DNA from: Atkinsonella hypoxylon
Taxonomy: Eukaryota > Ascomycota > Sordariomycetes > Hypocreales > Clavicipitaceae
Length of the DNA stretch: 64,000 bases
Direction: 5' to 3'
Assembly (NCBI GenBank): GCA_000729835.1
Contig: JFHB01000179.1
Coordinates: 1 to 64,000 of the forward strand
Each line of letters starts with the position of its first letter. The stretch's first letter is position 1. Shown in pieces: positions 58,175 through 64,000 of this stretch. Below the pieces are notes generated by a model. That model made no database searches. It was not told the DNA's origin and saw only the letters and a program-made list of their open reading frames with translations. A program made the position numbers and the translations under genes.

Positions 58175-60480
58175 ATTGTATAAGCTGTTACTAATAAGAT
58201 TAATTAGAAGATACTTAACTAAACAATAAAGCGTCTATATTAAGAAGGATAAAAAGTATATCTGCATTCCTAGTTGCTCTTCTGCTTGTAATATAGTACT
58301 AAAATTGCTTAGAATAGGTATAAATACTAAAGGAGCTGTAAAGTTTGTGCTTAACTATAGACTGCAGCTTTAAACCTTTTAATTCTGCCTTTAGGTTCTA
58401 TATTAAAGTAATAATAGTATCCCTTTAAGCAATTAAAGATAAAATAAGTTTAGTAGTTATTAAAGAAGAGAAAGCTAGCAATAAGTCTTTACCTACTTAT
58501 TTTATTGTATAAGGCAAAAGGGTTATAGCTTATATTATAACAGCAGAAAATAAGTTAAAACCTATCTTTAATTCTATATACCTTTTAACCTATAAGTCTT
58601 ATAATCTTACTTTAGTCTATCTCTTCTATATTAATTATAAAAGACTTCTTAAAGATAACTGCTGTACGCTTAATCCTATAAGTAATAATTCTTACTATAG
58701 CAGTAAGCTAGAATTAATCTAACTATTTACAATAAGTCTTTTACTTAAAGAACTTTATTAGAAAGCTATAAACATTATAAAGATAATTAAACTAAACTAC
58801 TAAACTCTAGCTAGACTATATTAACTCTATAAGCCTAAAGTTATCTAAATTATAATCTTAATAAAGTAGTAAGCTAAAAGGAGGCTACTTAAAACGTTGC
58901 TAAAAGAGAGGCAGCTAGTGCTTATAGAGCTTCTTAAGAGGTAAATCTACTTAATCTTACTCTTCTATACAAAAGAAATTACTAACTAGCTTATAGACTT
59001 ACACTATAATATAGTATATTAGTAGGTTCCTTAACGTTCTAAAGTAATATATTTATCCCTTATATATAACTCTAAAGCTAGTCTTAGAAATAGGTTTCTA
59101 GTATTTATTTTCTATTTTAGCAGTAGAGATTAAATAGCTTTTAAAAAATTAAAGGTAAAAAAGAGCTTAGGTAGGTACTTATAATAAAAATATTATAAGA
59201 ATAAAGGAATAAAGAGAGAGAGAGAGTAGAAATATAGGCTATATTATAGCTAGTATTGTCTTAATAAATCCTTAGTTAATAGCTATCTATAATTATTATA
59301 ATTTAGTAGAGGCTAACAGTAAATATATACTAAGACTCTAATAGCTGTAAACTTATTAAGTAATTTATAATATTCTCTTTAACTAATTATATTTATCTTT
59401 TTTCTTTCTTCTTATAACTACCTTCTAGTGCAGCCTTTTTTTTATTGCCTTTATTAGCACCTTTAATTATTTAATTATAGCTAAAAAGCTTCCTTAAAAC
59501 TATAAGGATCTTATAAATATATAGAATATTATTAGCAGAAGAATCCCTTTTACTGCTCTCTTTTATTAGGTTACTCTCTCTTAGAATAGTTAAATAAATA
59601 TCTTTCCTTTAATAACACTTATTAATACAGTAAGTCTTTTATAAAAAAGCTTTTAATTATACTTCTATTCTCTTATTATATTAATAAACCTTACCTCTTT
59701 AGTATAAATTTACCTTTAAGCTTTAAGTCTATAGAGGCAACAACATTAGTGCTAGTAAATGCCTAATATATACTAAAGTTGCTTTTTAATAGAGTTCTAT
59801 ACCTAATGTACCTCTAAGAGCTATTAAATTCTTTTGCAATTAGAATCTTAAGGCTTAGTTTATTAATAGCACTATAAAAGAAAGCTCCCTCTTATATAAG
59901 GTTGCGCTAGAATTAAACGTTAAGAACTTTATCTTTATTTTAACTAAAATAGCTTATTCTTATAGATATTTCTATTATACACTTACTAATTATTAAGAGC
60001 GCTATAAAGCCCTTTTAATCTTATTCTTTAGTAAAGAGAATAGTATATTTTACTCTTATTACACTAATATATATCTTTAGATAGTTACCTTATTTAGAGA
60101 ATATATCTACTTTCTATTTTATAGCTATACCTCTCTTAAGGATATCTATAGCAGCTTATATAGTAATTATATCTAAAGTAGCTCTACTACTGTAAGCTAT
60201 AAGTAGCAATTTATAAAAGGTTATAGTAACTACAGCTAGATTTACTATAATGCTCCTTTTATAATATTCTAGAGTAAAGACTAAGTAGATTAACTATTTA
60301 TTCTTCTAAGGCTCTAGAAGGTTCTTTATAAGGATCTTTCTCCCTTTATAGCAGTTAATATTCCTTACCTTTTCCCTTAAATATTAAGACTATTAGAATT
60401 TCGCTAAAAGATTAAGTGTAAATTGCTTAAGTTAAAAGATAAAAAAAAAACAAAAAAAGAGTAAAGGCTAAGCAGCCTTT
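58175..60480 (+). pseudogene. Coding-like remnants right of D2, not identified
   Basis: Several long frames are open apart from TAA/TAG on both strands, so direction is uncertain. The best are on plus: about 58430-59290 with YLLTYKSYNLTLVYLFYINY, RRLLKTLLKERQLVLIELL and SKASLRNRFLVFIFYFSSRD; and about 59740-60440 with PLRAIKFFCNQNLKAQFINS, ESSLLYKVALELNVKNFIF and a Lys-rich tail. The second resembles the kind of N-terminal Gag seen in some fungal gypsy elements, but I cannot name either. A minus-strand frame at 58175-58360 continues the one left of D2. A (GA)n run lies at about 59217-59232 and an A-rich tract at 60439-60460. Confidence 0.35.
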
Positions 60481-61049
60481 TTAGTTAAAATAGAATAAAA
60501 CTATACTTATTTTTAGTAGTTTTTAAAAACTTTTTATATATTCTATTTAATTTAGGTTTATAGTCTTAATTCTAATTAGCTTTAAATCTCTAAATAATCT
60601 TAATATACTGTTATTAAATCTTAGTTAGTCTTAAATATATAAATAAATAAACTTAACCTCTCTTCTCTCTAAAGCTAAAGATATAAAGACTATAGCATTA
60701 GCTTTTATAAAAGCTATAATAAGTTATATATTCTAGTAAAGTTATAGGTAAATTACTAAGATTAAATAATGTTATTAATCTTCTTATAGCTTCTACACTC
60801 TTCTTTAGGTATTACTAGTAGATAAACTTCTATTATATACTTTAAATAACGTTATAATAGAAGGTTTACTTTAGCGTTATTATCCTTAAAATCCTCTTTT
60901 TAGTATAGTTATAATATATAGTCCTTAGAAACTATTTAATCTAATATATTATACTAAGCATTAGTAGGTTGCAATTTATTAGTATCTTACTTAAAGTTGC
61001 TAGTGTCTTTACTATACTAGGCAGTATATTGTAGAGTATAGAGCTATTT

Positions 61050-62450
61050 ATTAGCAGTAAAAGTCCACTATCCCTTTAGATTAAGCCTAAACTTCTTAAT
61101 ATAATCCTTAGAAATAGTTTTATTAAGCACTATACTATCTAGAGTCTCTAAACAGTAAGCGCTAGTAACTTTTACTTAGCTATATACTTTAAAAGAACTA
61201 TTCTATTATATTGCTAACTTCTTCTTTATTAATATATCTATAACCCTTTATATATTATATATAAGAACTAGATCTTCTAGAACTAATTAATCTTTCTTCT
61301 TTTGCAATAATACCTCTTAGTTCTAGTTTATTTAATTAGCTAAGTATTACCTAAATATAAAGACTTTTATATAAGCCTTCTAGATATCTACTTCCTTTTA
61401 ATCTAGTATTTTAACTCTTACTTTAAAGAGATTCTATATTATTATAACTTTTAACTAATTAATTAACCTTTAAGTAGGAAATTTAACTTCTAAAGGAAGA
61501 ATAAGCTTTTAACTATAAATTAAGTAGAAAGTAGATTTACTGTATAACGCTTATATAGCTATATAGTCTGCTAATAGTGCTTTATTTAGCAATTTAAACT
61601 ACTTTTTATTAGAACCTTCTATCTTTAAAAGAGCAAATATAAGCGTTTAATAACTAGCTTTAATAAGTAAATTAGCTTTTAAATTGTATACTAATGTCTT
61701 AATCCCTTTAATCCTAATAGCTTTAACTACTTTTTTAAGATTTCTATATATTTTTAGCTCTCTATTAAAAACTAGAAATTAGAAGACTCTAAATTATATA
61801 ATTAGTTTTATTAAGAACTTCTAAATAGCTATAACATTAGTATACTATATAGAGTGTGCTTCTATCTATCTAGTAAGGTTATATCTTACTTCTAGAAGGT
61901 ACTTAAAACTATAATTAAGTAGTATATATTAGGTATTAATATATATCTTACTTATTAGGTTGCCTAAAGCTATTAGTATTAACAATTCTTTAGGCCTTTA
62001 AGGAGCAAACTTTTAGTATACTTTATAATAGAAAATTATTACTTAAACTATATTCTAGAGTTCTTTCTAAAAGTACTTAATTCTAGCTGCTTAAAATATA
62101 ACTTCTATACCTTTATAACCTATTTACTTATATAAAGCCTTAATAATTTTCTTCTATTGCATTAGGTCTTTAATAACTAAAGTAAGACTCTTTATTGTAC
62201 TAGTTAGTTTCTTTTATAATAGACCTTTATCTAAGAAGTATTACTTAGCACTTATATAAAGTTGCTTATACTTACTTTTATTTAGATTAAATAGTCTTTA
62301 TAACGTTAAAAGGAAATCTATAATTTATTAAGTTCTAGGAGTATAGTATACTCTATTATGCAGCTAAATCTTATTAACATTAAGCTATAGGTTAATAAAA
62401 TCTTTAATGTCTTCTTTAGCTACTTAATTTAATACATTAAAAGGCCTACT
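61050..62450 (-). pseudogene. Gypsy I2 pol: integrase
   Basis: Minus-strand frame after RNase H. The C-terminal end near 61190-61070 reads VTSAYCLETLDSIVLNKTIS and YIKKFRLNLKG, matching the family's end (YYLEELDGTPL..., AGNR.KRF). The zinc-binding and catalytic core upstream are too mutated for me to place each residue. Identification therefore rests mainly on position after the clear reverse transcriptase/RNase H and on the C-terminal block. Between 60480 and 61050 I see no further gene. Confidence 0.65.
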
Positions 62451-64000
62451 TTTTTTACATAATAAAGTATTAGCTATCTTATTTTTTTCTCCTAGAATAT
62501 ACCTAGCTATAAAATTAAATAGTATAATATAACTAATCTATTGTATAATAAGTGCGCCTAGGACGTTATTAATAGCGCTATTAAGCTAATATATAAGTAC
62601 CTAAGAATTAGTCTTTAGAGTAAAGGGAACTCTATAGAGATAAATTTATAGCCTTCTTAATATATAAATAATAGCTCTATATTTCTACTTTATTCTATTA
62701 TACTTAATTTCTAAATTACTCTAATATCTACTTTTATATTATATAGAGTATTATTACCTATTAATAATTTACATTAAAACTGCTCTCTATTCTTTTAAGC
62801 TTATATTAACTATTAATATAATTTCTTTAGCGCTTAAGCTAAGATTAATTATTATAAGAACTAGTACAGTTATTATTATATACTTAAGAACCTCTATAGC
62901 GTTCTTCTAGTTTAGTTCTTAAGTCTACTTAGCACTCTTCTTAAGTAAGATTATAAAAGGCTTAGCTTTTATAAAGTAATACTATACCTAAATGTAATAA
63001 TAGTCTATAAGCCTAAAAAAGGATTTAACCTTAAAAACATTCTTATACTCTATTTACTCTAAAATCTTTATTACTTTTACTTCTAAAGGTTTTTTTCTAT
63101 TAGTGCTATATATAAATCTAACAATCTATATAGTCTTTTAGTATAGCTTTAATTTTACAGTAGATATAGTGCAACTAGCTAGCTTAATATTAATAAGGAC
63201 TTTATTAATGTTAATTAAATGTTCTATAATATATCTTTATATATTAAGCAATACTTCCTCTTTATTATATATAGTAATAGGGCCTTTTACTGCAATATTA
63301 TTTAAGAAAGGCTTATAAGTATAAGGAATTAAGTTAAAAAGAATTCTCTTTACTATTTAAATAAATTAAGTAATAGAGTTAGTTACTCCTTAAGGAAGTA
63401 TATAAAGTTATAGAAGCTCTATTACTATTAAAATTGTTGTTAAGTTCTTACTTTTCTCTATAAGTAGCACTTAGTTATAGCTTAACAGTAAATTAATAAC
63501 TAAAAGTATCTTATATATCCTAAATTCTTTACTAAAAGCCTTTACTCCTTCTAGAATATAGGCATTCTATATTGTAATCTTATTGTAAGCTATTATAAAT
63601 AGCACTAGCTATATCCCTTTATCCTTCTTTATTACTAAAAAGTAAAGGTTTCTATAAGATCTATAGCTCTTTTCTAATAACCTATACTAAAGCTTCTTTT
63701 TTAATAAATTAACTAGTCTCTTTTATAGGCTAATAGATATTAGTATTAACTTTACTTTCTAAGCTCTATAAGCAATAGTATAGATAACTTAAGGCAGTAT
63801 AACTAAGGGATTAATCTATTTACACTCTAATAAGTTCTACATTAATACTGCCTTTTAGTTATAAAGGATTTCCTTAAAAACATTAACTTTTTCTACTATT
63901 AAATATTCTTATACTTATTTAACTATTTAATCTAAGTGCTCTTTTATTATTTAGAATCCTTAAGGTTTTTTACTAAATCTTTCTATAATATATTTAGTGT
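62450..64000 (-). pseudogene. Gypsy I2 pol: reverse transcriptase and RNase H
   Basis: Minus-strand frame, entering from the right edge. Blocks: YNQVLLIEKSKNLTTILI (family YHQ...L...S..LTAF), LPQGVTNSITYLIQIV, then the catalytic box PFLNNIAVKGP at about 63310-63282 where the active form has Asp-Asp; KVLINIKLASCTIS and VKVIKILEQIEY follow. RNase H shows EIILIVNISLKEQRAVLMQI (active-site Asp changed to Asn), YNRIKQKYRAIIYILRRLQIYLYRVPFTLKT, and the end with ARYILGEKNKIANTLL. The match to a well-known fungal gypsy clade is clear. Stops are TAA/TAG. Confidence 0.88.

Larger units (their letters stand above)
48301..64000 (-). mobile_element. Ty3/gypsy element I2 (3' part), split by chromovirus D2
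   Basis: Minus-strand pol (about 61050-64000) with the probable 3' LTR at 48301-48784. The stretch between them (48785-50077 and 58175-61050) is coding-like but not assigned. D2 interrupts it with the duplication GGTAT. The assumption that pol, the unassigned part and the 484-bp repeat belong to one element rests on common strand and position only; another element could be hidden in 58175-60480. Confidence 0.55.

Noticed and set aside
58175..60480. A captain-type (DUF3435) tyrosine recombinase of a Starship element
   Set aside because: The length and the charged frames made me consider it, but I found no recombinase catalytic residues or family blocks.
1..64000. CRISPR arrays, operons, phage or other bacterial features
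   Set aside because: No regular short repeats with spacers, no ribosome-binding-site-led genes. LTR retrotransposons and RIP point to a filamentous fungus.
1..64000. Reassigned stop codons (TAA/TAG read as Gln) as an alternative to RIP
   Set aside because: It would explain the frames, but copies of the same element differ at these sites by C/T and G/A, the catalytic Asp codons are also changed, and TGA is not favoured as a stop. Mutation explains all of this; a code change does not.

Overview
The window is a transposon graveyard from a filamentous ascomycete (Pezizomycotina). I found no host gene that I can name. Almost all of it is remnants of LTR retrotransposons, mutated by what looks like repeat-induced point mutation (RIP). 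Protein frames of recognisable retroelement families run for hundreds of codons, but are interrupted by TAA and TAG and essentially never by TGA. Copies of one element differ mainly by C/T and G/A, as expected from CpA to TpA mutation. That is why so few open frames of normal size survive in 64 kb. The species cannot be told from the sequence.

Six LTR families are present, named here by letter. A is Ty1/copia (707-bp LTR). B is Ty3/gypsy (243-bp LTR, about 10 kb). C is Ty1/copia (315-325-bp LTR). D is Ty3/gypsy with a chromodomain, i.e. a chromovirus (323-bp LTR, about 8.1 kb). H is a 353-bp TRIM (miniature LTR element, 80-bp LTRs). I is another Ty3/gypsy, probably with 484-bp LTRs. F is a lone gag with a CCHC knuckle, family not assigned.

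Layout. 1-2695 is the 3' part of copia A1 (+). 2696-4291 is the 5' end of gypsy I1 (-). 4294-7447 is the 5' part of copia C1 (-). 7448-45607 is one gypsy B copy (B2, -) split by three insertions: TRIM H at 8078-18385, itself split by the complete gypsy B1 (8401-18350); complete copia C2 (20273-34677, +), itself split by complete chromovirus D1 (24993-33071, +); and complete copia A2 (37436-45345, -), the best-preserved element. 45608-47789 is gag F (+) carrying a solo A LTR. 47790-48300 is a broken A LTR. 48301-64000 is gypsy I2 (-), interrupted by complete chromovirus D2 (50078-58169, -).

Six insertions have matching 5-bp target-site duplications, read directly: ACTAG (H), CAAAG/TAAAG (B1, differing by one RIP-type change), CTAGA (C2), ACCTA (D1), AGAAG (A2), GGTAT (D2). 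The solo A LTR has ACTAC. These fix the nesting order. Removing the insertions rejoins each host element in frame or in register with its other copy.

Points of most interest: both gypsy families B and D have an extra sense-strand coding frame between integrase/chromodomain and the 3' LTR. H carries Pol III-type boxes and shares its primer-binding site with copia A. Islands of normal base composition lie at element junctions and over H. All seven reverse-transcriptase cores checked have lost at least one catalytic aspartate by the same G-to-A change. About 3.5 kb of coding-like sequence around D2 (48785-50077 and 58175-60480) remains unassigned.
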